A DNA stretch of 64,000 bases from CAIXPS01 sp034430115 (GTDB lineage Bacteria; Chloroflexota; Anaerolineae; J036; Brachytrichaceae). The stretch is taken from the NCBI GenBank assembly GCA_034430115.1, contig DAOUFG010000080.1, positions 1 to 64,000 of the forward strand, in the 5' to 3' direction. Positions 1 to 10,696 of the stretch are shown here, piece after piece (within the stretch, counting starts at the first letter, position 1; every line of letters begins with the position of its first letter). A model generated the notes under the pieces. The model searched no databases, was not told the origin of the DNA, and was given only the letters and a program-made list of their open reading frames with translations. Made by a program: the position numbers and the translations under genes.

Positions 1-1176
1 GTCCACCAGCGCTCCCACCCTTCCTGTGGTGACAAAGCCCAGGTTCGCCATCAGCACCGGGTAGGAGCCGCCGTTATTGATGCGCATATCGATGATCAGG
101 CCGTCCAGTTTTCCACCCTTCATCAACTGGCGCAGGGCGGTGCGCACACGACTGTCCATATCCTCTTCAAAGAACGTCGGGATCAAAATATAGCCGATAC
201 GTTTCTCGCCCGGCAGAATGCGGCTCTCCACCGGGAAGGAAGTGGACAGGTTCGTGCGGGTCATGGATAGGTTGCGCGGCGCTGCATCACCGGGCGTCTG
301 CACCGTCACCGTAACCACGCTGCCCACCGGCCCGCGCAGCAGCGAGAGATACAGGTCGCCATGTTCGTCGACGATGGGCTGGCCGTTGATCGCCAACAAA
401 TGATCGTGCGGTTGAATGCCGGCTTGCATGGCCGGGCTATCAGGCAACACTTGCAGCACATAGGCATAATGCTTCTCCAGGTTCTGATCGCTCAGGATGC
501 CGATGCCGACGTATTCCCCGTTGCCCTGGTAATCGTCTTCTTCCTGGATCGCTTCTTCCGGCGAGAGGAAGTAGGAGTGGTTATCGCCCAAGGCAAACAC
601 CGCATCGCGCATTAAGTCATAGAACTGCTCATTGGCAAGCCCGGCGCTGATTTGCGTCTCCGCCGTAATTTTCACCGCCGCCCAATCCAGGCCATTGAAA
701 TCGGTGTAGACGTAAGAGTCGTTAACGGTGCTCCACAGCTCATCGAAGATGCGCAATTGGCGCGCGGTATCTTCCGCCGTGTAGGTCAGCGACGTCGTGG
801 TGCTGATGTCTCCGGCCGGGGATTCGACGCTGATCGCCGGTGTGGGCGTCAGTGCCACTTCGGGCGTCACAATTGTTGGAAGTGCCGTGGCTAATACCGC
901 CGTTGCGGCCGGCGTGTCTTGCACGGGCAACGGCGTCATCGCCGGCAGTTCGGGGGGCAACTGCTCCGCCAGTTCCGTCGGCGCGGGCACGACGCTGTGC
1001 TGCGAGCGAACGAGGAACAAGGCGCCGCCCGCCAGGGCCAGGCCCCCACATAGCACTATCACACACAACGCAGCGGCCACAAGCACGCTGATAACAATGA
1101 GCGCCGTGTTATTCGAGCGGCGTTGTGAAGCATTCGCGGGCACTTCTAACGGTGTACGGTTGGGTTGGTCAGGCAT
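1..1176 (-). CDS. S41-family (C-terminal-processing-like) serine protease, 3'-truncated by window edge
   Basis: The reading frame is open from an ATG at 1176 to the window edge (392 codons; the C-terminus is missing). The N-terminus has a single membrane anchor (about residues 15-48), then a Pro/Thr-rich linker. A helical segment leads into a PDZ-like domain (GEYVGIGI near residue 205, then DSPAMQAGIQPHDHLLAINGQ). After that comes the start of the S41 core, with LDGLIIDMRINNGGSY, the usual strand before the catalytic region. The catalytic Ser/Lys segment lies outside the window and cannot be checked. Proteins of this type cleave exported substrates near their C-termini, so a membrane-anchored enzyme facing outwards is expected. 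Its start overlaps the end of the upstream HAD gene by 8 bp, so the two are probably translationally coupled. Confidence 0.85.
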   Translation of the reverse strand, partial: MPDQPNRTPLEVPANASQRRSNNTALIVISVLVAAALCVIVLCGGLALAGGALFLVRSQHSVVPAPTELAEQLPPELPAMTPLPVQDTPAATAVLATALPTIVTPEVALTPTPAISVESPAGDISTTTSLTYTAEDTARQLRIFDELWSTVNDSYVYTDFNGLDWAAVKITAETQISAGLANEQFYDLMRDAVFALGDNHSYFLSPEEAIQEEDDYQGNGEYVGIGILSDQNLEKHYAYVLQVLPDSPAMQAGIQPHDHLLAINGQPIVDEHGDLYLSLLRGPVGSVVTVTVQTPGDAAPRNLSMTRTNLSTSFPVESRILPGEKRIGYILIPTFFEEDMDSRVRTALRQLMKGGKLDGLIIDMRINNGGSYPVLMANLGFVTTGRVGALVD

Positions 1177-1882
1177 GATTTATCGCCGGCTCGATGAGCG
1201 CCAGCACATCCTTGAGGGTTTTAACACGTTTTGCATAGTCGGCGCGGAAAATATCGTGCGGGTCCACCAGGATGGCATCCATCCCGACGTTCAAGGCACC
1301 CACCACATCCGCGTAATAATTGTCGCCCACATAGACCACCTGCTCCGGCGCTGGATTGCCGGCCATCTGCAAGGCCAGGCGGAAGATGCCCGCATCGGGC
1401 TTGAAGCTGCACGCCTGCCCACCCGACAGCGTAAAGTGCAGGTATTGCCTGAACCCATATTGGGTGGCAAGCGTGTCCAGTTCGTGATCGCGATTCGACA
1501 CCAGCCCCACCACGTAACCAGCCTGCTGTAACGTGCGCAGTACCAGCGGCGCATCGGCGATGATCACGTCTTGCGGGGTGTAGTGCTCAAACTCATCCTG
1601 GATGCGTTCAGCCACCTCGGCTTCAGCATGGATGCCTACCGCGGTCAACAGGAGCTTGTTATAGTTCACCCAGAATCCGCGCTCGTCATAGCGCGATTGA
1701 TGATCGGCCACCTGCGCGCCATCGGCCCAGTAGCGATGCACCGCGCGTTCGCACAGGCGCACCTGATCCTCCGTCAACGCATACCCCACACGTGCGGCAT
1801 ATTCGATAAACGCTTCCACACCTTCTGGTTGATTCGCTCGTAACGTCCCGTCCAGGTCAAATAGAACAGCGGTGTACTTCAT
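1169..1882 (-). CDS. HAD-superfamily hydrolase (phosphatase-like)
   Basis: A 237-residue protein with all HAD motifs: motif I DLDGT at about residues 9-13 (nucleophile Asp plus DxDGT), motif II SNR, motif III KPDAGIF, and motif IV GDNYYADVVGA. The long insertion between motif I and motif II is a C1-type helical cap, as in phosphoglycolate or pyrophosphatase-type HADs. The substrate cannot be told from sequence. The ATG at 1882 (MKYTAVLFDLDGT) is chosen over an upstream in-frame start because motif I normally lies within 15 residues of the N-terminus. The gene overlaps the S41 protease start by 8 bp and reads in the same direction. Confidence 0.9.
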   Translation of the reverse strand: MKYTAVLFDLDGTLRANQPEGVEAFIEYAARVGYALTEDQVRLCERAVHRYWADGAQVADHQSRYDERGFWVNYNKLLLTAVGIHAEAEVAERIQDEFEHYTPQDVIIADAPLVLRTLQQAGYVVGLVSNRDHELDTLATQYGFRQYLHFTLSGGQACSFKPDAGIFRLALQMAGNPAPEQVVYVGDNYYADVVGALNVGMDAILVDPHDIFRADYAKRVKTLKDVLALIEPAINHA

Positions 1883-2059
1883 GACAGCGACTATTCTACT
1901 AAGGTCTTGTCGATGGACGCATCCTGAGCCTGCCAAAGGGCAACAAGCTCACCATGATCGTCTTGGGATCACCCAGCCAGACAGAACGGGCGTCCCCATA
2001 CATCATTAATGGTACGATATGCACACGACCGTCGCGATCTATTTCAGAAGGAGTACAGA

Positions 2060-2551
2060 ATGAAACGAAAGTCGCTTGCACTGCTACTAAGTATTATGAT
2101 GCTCATCACGATGGCCTGCGGAATCGTCAACACCGTCACAGGGGGCGGGGCCGGCACCACCAGCAGTTTGTGGTCTGATGTGCCCTCGTTCGAAGGTGCC
2201 GCCAAAGCGAACCTGGATTTGCCGCTGGCGGCCAAACTGGCTGTGCAGGCTGTGTTTCAGGGCAAGCTGGAATTCATCGCCTTCACGACGAGTCGCAGCG
2301 TCCAGGACGTGACGAATTTCTACACCGCCGATCGCATGAAGGGCAGCGGTTGGACGCAGCAATCGATGGGTTGTACCTCCGGCACGACATCGAACCAGGG
2401 GAACGAAGGGGCGTTTTGCTTCTATGGGAAAGAAGAAGACGGCAAGAACACCGGCCTGGTGATCGTCGCCACCCAAGATGAGAAGACCAAGCAAACCCAA
2501 ATCTTCTACGTGCGCATCGACATGACCCCCACCCCGACGCCAAAACCCTGA
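2060..2551 (+). CDS. Small secreted lipoprotein of unknown function
   Basis: A 163-residue protein. An AGAAGGAG ribosome site at 2046-2053 supports the ATG at 2060 rather than the longer frame from 2009. The N-terminus is a lipoprotein signal: KRK, a hydrophobic stretch, then a lipobox-like LITMAC with Cys about residue 20. The mature part has one small alpha/beta domain (FEGAAKANLDL, later VQDVTNFYTADRMKGSGWTQ), resembling small extracellular domains seen in Chloroflexota lipoproteins. It ends in a Thr/Pro tail (TPTPTPKP). No enzyme motif is visible. It lies on the plus strand between minus-strand genes, with its own upstream region of about 180 bp. A GATT-phrase repeat begins directly after its stop codon. 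Confidence 0.75.
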   Translation: MKRKSLALLLSIMMLITMACGIVNTVTGGGAGTTSSLWSDVPSFEGAAKANLDLPLAAKLAVQAVFQGKLEFIAFTTSRSVQDVTNFYTADRMKGSGWTQQSMGCTSGTTSNQGNEGAFCFYGKEEDGKNTGLVIVATQDEKTKQTQIFYVRIDMTPTPTPKP

Positions 2552-2553
2552 CC

Positions 2554-2593
2554 GATTTCAGATTTTGGATTGGCGATTTACGATTGTCGATTT
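2554..2593 (+). repeat. GATT-phrase repeat, single arm, flush with a stop codon
   Basis: A low-complexity run of GATTTC/GATTTT/GATTGGC/GATTTAC/GATTGTC units starting 2 bp after the TGA of the lipoprotein gene. The same phrase type recurs at 4231-4357, 11566-11698, 16141-16241, 21364-21395, 30250-30372, 57235-57263 and 62033-62232. Here only one arm is evident. Confidence 0.7.
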
Positions 2594-2711
2594 CGCGCCA
2601 ACTATGAACCCGGTTGCCTGGCGATAGAGACCGCGGGCAACCGGCGCGACTGGTTCGCTTGCCGGGCGATCTTTGACCCGATTCGCGAAGAGTCGTGGAC
2701 CCAAACGAGCC

Positions 2712-3896
2712 CTATTCATCCCGCGGCACGGTGAAGTAGAACGTGGTGCCCTTGCCTTCCACACTTTCGGCCCAGATGCGCCCGCCATGCGCCTCCACGA
2801 TGTGCTTGGCGATCGCTAATCCCAACCCCGTGCCGCCCTCCCCGCGTGCACGGTTCACTTTATAGAAGCGCTCAAAGATACGCGGCAGGTCGCTCTTGGC
2901 GATGCCAACCCCCGTATCGCGCACCGCCACCGTCAGATAGTCGGGGTCGTCCTGTTCGTCTGCGCCTTTCTTGGGCGACGCGATAAATACGCGAATACGC
3001 CCATTGGGGGTGAACTTGATGGCGTTGTGCAACAGGTTCGACAGCACCCGGCTGATCTGGGTCGGGTCTACCAGCACGTAAACGTCTGCGCCGATTTCGT
3101 TCGAGAGCTTGGTGCCGGCGTGTTCCGCCTGCGGCGTGATGCGCTCCATCACCTGCGAGGCAAGATCGTGCAACGCCGTATGCACCATGCGCATGGGCAC
3201 CTGGCCCGATTCAATCTGCGCCAGGTCATACATCTCCTGGGCCAGTTGCGTCAGGGCATCCACCTGCAAGCTGATCTGATCCAGGTGCTTGGCGCGCTGT
3301 TCGGCATCCATGTCCTCACTAATGCGCAGCGTATCGGTGAGCAGGCGGATGGCCGTGAGTGGCGTGCGCAACTCATGCGAGATATTGGCCACGAAGTCGC
3401 GCCGCGCGCGCCCCAGGCGTTGCAATTCGCTGATGTCACGCAGGATCACGATGGCACATGGTTTGTTATTAGTTCCGGGACGGACGGCGGCGCGCACACG
3501 GAACAGATGCTCATTCAACGTGATTTCGCGCGGCAATTCGTTCTGGGCAGTCAACGTTTCCTCGACGAAATTATCCAATTCATACGAACGCACCGTCTCC
3601 ATCAAGCTGCGCCCAGATTTGGCGGAACCGCGCGTCAGATGTTGCGCCGCGGTATTGCAAAAGAGGATCGTGCGATCTGTATCCACATAAAAGACCGGGT
3701 CGATCATTGCCTCGGCCAGGTCATGGCGCACCTGTTGTTCCTCGGTAACCTGACGAGCCAGCCGGCTGGCCTGCTCACGCATCTGGCGCGCCACGTTGCG
3801 CAGCGAAATAGCCTCCTGATTTGCCACGCGGTAACGCATGAAAAAGTATGCGCCGACGATCAAGAGTAGAACGATCAACAACCATGCAGTATCCAT
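2712..3896 (-). CDS. PAS-containing sensor histidine kinase, PhoR-like
   Basis: A 394-residue kinase. One N-terminal membrane segment (residues 4-22) is followed by a coiled linker (about 25-58) and a PAS domain (about 60-155, MIDPVFYVDTDRTILFCN). HisKA follows, with H174 in FVANISHELRTPL, and then an HATPase_c domain: the N box LLHNAIKF, the G1 box DTGVGIAKSDLPRIF, and the G2 box GGTGLGLAI. It ends GTTFYFTVPRD. This order matches PhoR/WalK-type kinases. No response regulator gene is next to it, so the partner is unknown. It is transcribed away from the valS T-box promoter, with only about 10 bp between its start codon and that promoter's -35. Confidence 0.92.
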   Translation of the reverse strand: MDTAWLLIVLLLIVGAYFFMRYRVANQEAISLRNVARQMREQASRLARQVTEEQQVRHDLAEAMIDPVFYVDTDRTILFCNTAAQHLTRGSAKSGRSLMETVRSYELDNFVEETLTAQNELPREITLNEHLFRVRAAVRPGTNNKPCAIVILRDISELQRLGRARRDFVANISHELRTPLTAIRLLTDTLRISEDMDAEQRAKHLDQISLQVDALTQLAQEMYDLAQIESGQVPMRMVHTALHDLASQVMERITPQAEHAGTKLSNEIGADVYVLVDPTQISRVLSNLLHNAIKFTPNGRIRVFIASPKKGADEQDDPDYLTVAVRDTGVGIAKSDLPRIFERFYKVNRARGEGGTGLGLAIAKHIVEAHGGRIWAESVEGKGTTFYFTVPRDE

Positions 3897-3905
3897 GCCT
3901 GGATT

Positions 3906-3935
3906 TTAACGGTGGAAGCCCAAACCAGCTATAAT
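3906..3935 (+). promoter_or_regulatory. Candidate sigma-70 promoter for the valS T-box transcript
   Basis: TTAACG at 3906-3911 (4 of 6 to the -35 consensus), an 18-bp spacer, and TATAAT at 3930-3935 (perfect -10). It stands just upstream of the T-box leader. Confidence 0.6.
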
Positions 3936-3944
3936 CAGGCCTTA

Positions 3945-4225
3945 ATAGAAGATTGATCGACAAAGAGCAAGAGGAGTAGGCAAGCGGTTCGCCGCCGCCC
4001 CGACAGGGAGCGCAAACCAGAGACTGAGAGTTTGCGCCGGAGAGCAATTGCCGAAGGTCGCTTGTGAGTCAGCCCGGCGAACGCCGTACAGCCACTAGCC
4101 GGGTTCGGGTCAGCCCGTTAACGCTTTGAGTGTGCACATGCTGTGTGTGCAAAGTTCGGTGGTACCACGTGAGGTGCAAATGAAAGCTCCTCTCGTCCGA
4201 TGGTTCGGATGAGAGGAGCTTTTTT
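3945..4225 (+). promoter_or_regulatory. T-box riboswitch (tRNA-Val sensing) upstream of valS
   Basis: The leader has the landmarks of a transcriptional T-box. An AGTA element lies near 3977. A long stem I region follows, with GAAGGTCGC at 4053-4061. The hallmark T-box bulge GGTGGTACCACG lies at 4159-4170. Then comes an intrinsic terminator made of CTCCTCTC/GAGAGGAG with an inner TCCGA/TCGGA and a T run (about 4184-4225). GTC at 4057-4059 is the best specifier candidate and is a valine codon, matching the downstream ValRS gene. Uncharged tRNA-Val would be expected to stabilise the antiterminator and let transcription reach valS. Exact stem boundaries were not computed. Confidence 0.92.
4184..4225 (+). 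terminator. T-box attenuator terminator
   Basis: A near-perfect long hairpin, CTCCTCTC/GAGAGGAG extended by TCCGA/TCGGA around a short loop, followed by TTTTTT. It is the regulated terminator of the T-box leader. Confidence 0.9.
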
Positions 4226-4230
4226 GTTGA

Positions 4231-4357
4231 GGATTAGAGATCGGAGATTAGCGATTGGAGATTGACGCGTGAAACCTGAAGAATGAAACGTGAGAGGGCG
4301 AAAGGTTTCGTGTTTCACGTTTCACTCTTCATTCTTCAATCTCCAGTCCCCAATCTC
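4231..4357 (+). repeat. Composite palindromic phrase repeat between T-box terminator and valS
   Basis: The left arm carries GATTAGAGATCGGAGATTAG-type units followed by GAAACGTGA-type units. The right arm carries the complements in reverse order (TTTCACGTTTCAC, then CAATCTCCAGTCCCCAATCTC). The whole 127 bp can fold into one long imperfect hairpin. It ends one base before the valS ribosome site AGGAG (4358-4362). It merges two phrase families also seen separately at 37244-37293 (GAAACGTG) and elsewhere (GATTGGA). Confidence 0.8.
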
Positions 4358-4372
4358 AGGAGAAACATACTG

Positions 4373-7165
<2,793 letters not shown>

Positions 7166-7227
7166 ACGTGGCACGAGTACGGTAGGCACAGGTAGCGGGA
7201 GGTTCAAACCTCCTGCTCGGAATACAA

Positions 7228-7245
7228 AGCCCGCCTGCGCGGGCT
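7228..7245. terminator. Hairpin downstream of valS, possible weak terminator
   Basis: AGCCCGC/GCGGGCT with a 4-nt loop, but no T run on either side. It could slow polymerase or act with Rho. The call is tentative. Confidence 0.35.
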
Positions 7246-7293
7246 GACACATGGTTGGCGCGGGCTTCATTGCCTGCGCACAGATCATATCTG

Positions 7294-7358
7294 GTATTCG
7301 TGTAGATTCGTGGATTCATTTCCCACATGCCATGTCATTCGCGTAAATTCGCGGATTC
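7294..7358 (+). repeat. ATTCGTG-phrase direct repeat
   Basis: Two 22-bp copies (ATTCGTGTAGATTCGTGGATTC, and the same with T-to-C changes giving ATTCGCG) about 45 bp apart. Each is itself a repeat of ATTCG(T/C)G. It lies in the valS-phosphorylase gap. A related fragment occurs near 14071-14090 on the other strand. Confidence 0.6.
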
Positions 7359-7389
7359 CTGCCCATGCGATATCATTCCTCCAACTGAC

Positions 7390-8190
7390 ATGACAAGCCA
7401 ACCCACATCCACCCCGCGCTTCGCGACACAAGCCTACCCCATCCTGGAGCATGACCCGTCTCCCGATGCGATCATCGACCCGCAACGCCTGATCAAGCAG
7501 ATCGACATCCCGCAAGCCTGCGTGGTGTGCTTCTTCCAGGACGTGATCAACCAGTTGAACGCCGCTGGGCGGCTGAAGCCGGTGGCCGACCTGCGCAGCG
7601 AAATCGGCAAGCACCCGGTCTATGAGATGGATGTGGACGGCAAGCGCCTGGCGCTGTTTCATCCGGGCGTCGGCGCGCCGCTGGCCGCCGGGTTCCTGGA
7701 GGAGCTAATCGCGCTGGGCAGCCGGCGCTTCATGGCCTGCGGCGGCGCTGGGGTGCTCGATAAGCAAATCGCCGTCGGGCATGTGATCGTGCCGCGCGCG
7801 GCCATCCGCGACGAAGGCACCAGCTATCACTACCTGCCGCCCTCGCGCGAGGTGGCGGTGCCGCCCGGCGTGATCGCGAGCATCGAGGAAGTGTTACGCG
7901 CCAACCATTGCAGCTACCTTGTGTCAAAAACCTGGACCACCGATGCGATCTATCGCGAGACGCCGGCCAAGATTCGCCAGCGCCGCGCGGAGGGCTGCCT
8001 GACGGTGGAGATGGAGGCAGCGGCGTTCTTTGCCGTGGCGCAGTTCCGCGGCGTGTCGTTTGGGCAATTGCTCTACGGCGGCGATGACATCAGCGGCGAA
8101 GAATGGGATTCACGGCACTGGGATAAGCGTGCCACCGCGCGCGAGAAGCTGTTTTGGCTCGCCGCTGAGGCGTGTTTGAGGTTGAAGTAG
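7390..8190 (+). CDS. PNP/UDP-family nucleoside phosphorylase
   Basis: A 266-residue protein of the phosphorylase superfamily that cleaves nucleosides with phosphate to free base and (deoxy)ribose-1-phosphate. Visible features are the phosphate and nucleoside loop GGAGVLDKQIAVGHV and the ribose-binding signature TVEMEAAAFFAVAQFRG, whose MEME-type Glu contacts the ribose. The downstream GGDDISGEEWDSR segment resembles uridine phosphorylases more than hexameric purine enzymes. ATG 7390 is preferred over the upstream 7327 start, which would translate repeat DNA. No other nucleoside salvage gene is next to it. Confidence 0.88.
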   Translation: MTSQPTSTPRFATQAYPILEHDPSPDAIIDPQRLIKQIDIPQACVVCFFQDVINQLNAAGRLKPVADLRSEIGKHPVYEMDVDGKRLALFHPGVGAPLAAGFLEELIALGSRRFMACGGAGVLDKQIAVGHVIVPRAAIRDEGTSYHYLPPSREVAVPPGVIASIEEVLRANHCSYLVSKTWTTDAIYRETPAKIRQRRAEGCLTVEMEAAAFFAVAQFRGVSFGQLLYGGDDISGEEWDSRHWDKRATAREKLFWLAAEACLRLK

Positions 8191-8285
8191 TGCCGGGAAC
8201 GCTCCAACTACTTCCCTACGGGAATATGAACAAACGTACAACTCGTTAGTAACAATGCCAACGGCAGAGAATATATGCGTTTCAG

Positions 8286-9038
8286 TTATGCGCTTGTTAC
8301 AGTCTTTAGAGGCAAAACCTGTTTCTGAATTCGATCATAGATCAACACGCGATCAAAATGACTTTCAAATTCGCAATTGGCTAGCTGCTCTTGAGCAGAC
8401 ATGTAAGATGATATATGTTGAGCTTCAGCCCCGGCAACAATAATGAGCCAGACTTTGTCACATCGCATCAGGTAATGTGGTATTTTGGCATCCTTTGATG
8501 CAATAATATTTGCAATCTCATTGCAACCCACATCGGTCCAGTCCACTCGTACAGAGGACCAATATACCTGATCCTTGTTCCTGACGCGCAATATATGTAT
8601 CCGACTAATATACTGCCCAAGCGAAGTGCCTCTCATTTCCCTATTTGTTAGTACTACATGCTCATATATCCTTGCAGGGATATTCCGCAAGATTAATTGA
8701 ACGGTTTCGGATGCAAGTTTCTGCACTATAGAAAATACAAGGGCTTTATGCAACTGCCCAATGAACCATATGTTAATGGGCATATCACTGATCTTCTCAA
8801 ATTCCGCCTGCGCCTTGACAGCCACCATATCCCATAGCCTTTCGCTCTCCCGCTGAGGCGATCCACTTTGCCCCTGTCCGCGAACAAAATCCGTCATCTC
8901 AATACCAATAACTTTACCTCCCTTTTGAACAAGAAAGTCGGGACATTCGCTGTCAACCACGGAACCACTTGGGAATTCCGTATAAATTGCCCTCAATTCA
9001 TCAAGAAAAGATCGTTCGCGGTCTTTCTTTTTATCCAC
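8286..9038 (-). CDS. Uncharacterised PD-(D/E)XK nuclease-like protein
   Basis: A 250-residue protein if the GTG at 9038 is used; it follows GAGGGGGG at a good distance, while a GTG at 9068 would add ten residues. Around residue 35 it reads CPDFLV then VIGIEMTDF, the Asp then Glu-x-Thr pattern of a PD-(D/E)XK-type core (family-level inference). The C-terminal VWLIIVAGAEAQ and FDRVLIYD strands fit such folds. No helicase or methylase partner is adjacent. Its base composition is clearly more AT-rich than the neighbours and its codon choice differs, suggesting transfer. It lies 51 bp downstream of, and in the same direction as, the DUF2971 gene, so the two probably form a unit. Confidence 0.55.
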   Translation of the reverse strand: MDKKKDRERSFLDELRAIYTEFPSGSVVDSECPDFLVQKGGKVIGIEMTDFVRGQGQSGSPQRESERLWDMVAVKAQAEFEKISDMPINIWFIGQLHKALVFSIVQKLASETVQLILRNIPARIYEHVVLTNREMRGTSLGQYISRIHILRVRNKDQVYWSSVRVDWTDVGCNEIANIIASKDAKIPHYLMRCDKVWLIIVAGAEAQHISSYMSAQEQLANCEFESHFDRVLIYDRIQKQVLPLKTVTSA

Positions 9039-9089
9039 CTGTCCCCCCTCATCACATACGGATACCACTTTGCGGTTATAAGCTCTATA

Positions 9090-9968
9090 TCACCAAGAAC
9101 GATAAGGTATTCGCGATAGCTTGATATCCGGGATGCCATTGCCACCTGGACCGGATACGGAAGGGCCAATAACACCTTGTGAATTGAAGAGACCGTGCAG
9201 TGATTGTCGCGCTAGACTTCGATGTGGAGTTGGCCCAACGATCACCTCATGTATATACATTGAGGTGGCTTCCTCTGCCAATTTAACCTCAATGTATGGT
9301 ACGAGCATCGATTTGCCCTCTCTATACTTGAGGCGATTATCATTGGGATGTATCGGCCCAGAGATCAACCTCCATTCGTTTTCCTGTGCAAAAGCAGGGT
9401 GTTTAAGTCGCGGGGCCATCTTCAGGAATTCAATAGAGAAAAGTTGCAAACTAGCCGATATGCGTGCAGACCGACTTAATTTCTGCGATTGGTTGTGGTA
9501 ACCCGCAAGGTATCGATCGATGAGATCATGAACGACTTTCAGTTGTTCACTCTTTTTATATATACATGGGGCCAAGATGAAGTCTTGTTTCGCAAGAAGC
9601 ATCTCAATATGTTGCAAGTTGAATCCAATGCTATAACCATTGCCTCCGGGGCAATAGCCATTCCATTGACTCAATAGGTCTCCCTTTTTCGAGAATGAAC
9701 AGGTGAAGATGCTGACACCTCGAGTACTCGATGACACCAGACCGTCAAGTTTTGCTAAGAACTCTATCTCATCTTCTGCAGGGCCTTGTAACAGCTTCTG
9801 AACTTCCTTTTGAACCAAATCCCTCGCATAGAAGAATTCCCTGGAATCACTCAGATACTTGACATTTGTAGCCCAGATACACCTATGGTTGACTATTCCG
9901 AGCAATCCGCTTTGCGATGTGTAATGATACAGTGGCACGGGTATATCTGTAGTAGCAATGTTATCCAT
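9090..9968 (-). CDS. DUF2971-family protein
   Basis: A 292-residue protein matching the DUF2971 pattern: an N-terminal YHYTSQSGLLGIVNHRCIW, a short distance to YLSDSREF, then FSKKGDLLSQWNGYCPGGNGYSIGF, and EWRLI later. The family's biochemical role is not established. The leading HYT(S/T) plus loop resembles the entry strand of ADP-ribosyltransferase folds, but that is only inference. The ATG at 9968 is used; a GTG three codons upstream is possible. Base composition is AT-rich compared with the flanking 60%-plus GC genes. It is followed by the nuclease-like gene on the same strand. Confidence 0.75.
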   Translation of the reverse strand: MDNIATTDIPVPLYHYTSQSGLLGIVNHRCIWATNVKYLSDSREFFYARDLVQKEVQKLLQGPAEDEIEFLAKLDGLVSSSTRGVSIFTCSFSKKGDLLSQWNGYCPGGNGYSIGFNLQHIEMLLAKQDFILAPCIYKKSEQLKVVHDLIDRYLAGYHNQSQKLSRSARISASLQLFSIEFLKMAPRLKHPAFAQENEWRLISGPIHPNDNRLKYREGKSMLVPYIEVKLAEEATSMYIHEVIVGPTPHRSLARQSLHGLFNSQGVIGPSVSGPGGNGIPDIKLSRIPYRSW

Positions 9969-10184
9969 TTGTTGCACTCATTGAAGGCGAAGCTGTGATT
10001 TGCCAATCATATAAGGACCTTATTCCAACCCACCTATAGCTAGTATAAAGATATTCACTTGACCCAAATTTTTCTATAGCATGATTCAGTGCGCATACAG
10101 CATTTCCAAACTGTCGTCTTTCTCATGTTACTGAGTTATCCAACACATCTTAGGCAAACCTCTTCCTTGCGTTACCATAGCCAC

Positions 10185-10568
10185 ATGAAAATCAATCCGC
10201 TCATCCTCGTCACCGGCGACGCATTGATGGTGGGGCTGTTCGTCCTGCTGGGCGAGACCAGCCACGCCGTGTCGGACCCGCAGCCCGTCCTGCGCTGGCT
10301 CGTCACCACGCTCGAATTCGCCCTGCCCTGGTTCATCGTGGCGTGGTTCACGGGGACGTATCAAACGGGGCTTTCAACCCGCACACTGCTGGGGAAAACG
10401 CTCACGGCCTGGCTGATCGCCGCGCCGCTAGGGGCGTTGTTGCGCTCGTTCGTGAATGGCAGTGGCGCCATCGCCTCCACCTTCCTGGTGGTCACGCTCC
10501 TTGCCGGGGGCGCACTGCTGCTCGTCTGGCGCGCGGTCTATCTCTGGTTTGCACGCAGAGAAGCGTAA
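10185..10568 (+). CDS. DUF3054-family membrane protein
   Basis: A 127-residue protein with four predicted membrane segments (about residues 3-22, 38-58, 68-85 and 97-118). It has the short loops and the early GDALMVGLFVLLGETSH typical of DUF3054, a small integral membrane family of unknown function. The ATG at 10185 starts just before the first helix; the longer frame from 10089 adds a non-homologous AT-rich leader. It stands alone on the plus strand and is followed by a phrase repeat. Confidence 0.8.
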   Translation: MKINPLILVTGDALMVGLFVLLGETSHAVSDPQPVLRWLVTTLEFALPWFIVAWFTGTYQTGLSTRTLLGKTLTAWLIAAPLGALLRSFVNGSGAIASTFLVVTLLAGGALLLVWRAVYLWFARREA

Positions 10569-10580
10569 CAACATCAATAG

Positions 10581-10678
10581 GGCTTTATCTGCGTTTATCT
10601 GTGTTCATCGGCGGTTTCAATTAGTCGCCGATACACGCCGATGAACGCGGATAACGCTCCACGCTCATCGGCGCTCAT
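10581..10678. repeat. TTATCTG/GATGAACGCGG phrase inverted repeat
   Basis: Left part TTTATCTGCGTTTATCTGTG then TTCATCGGCGG, right part CCGATGAACGCGGATAA, with further CTCATCGGCGCTCAT. It can fold back on itself. It lies between the convergent DUF3054 and molybdenum hydroxylase genes. The same phrase class occurs at 22810-22884. Confidence 0.65.
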
Positions 10679-10696
10679 GTAATTCTGCAGAATAAT

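Noticed and set aside
4231..4357. CRISPR or tandem-array reading of the phrase repeats
   Set aside because: Units are 7-10 nt, imperfect, palindromic and without regular spacers; no cas gene is in the window.
4283..4372. An N-terminal extension of ValRS from the upstream in-frame ATG
   Set aside because: It would translate the palindromic repeat and precedes a good ribosome site and the family start at 4373.
7196..7222. A tRNA T-arm-like GGAGGTTCAAACCTCC
   Set aside because: No acceptor stem, D arm or anticodon arm can be placed around it; it is an isolated hairpin.
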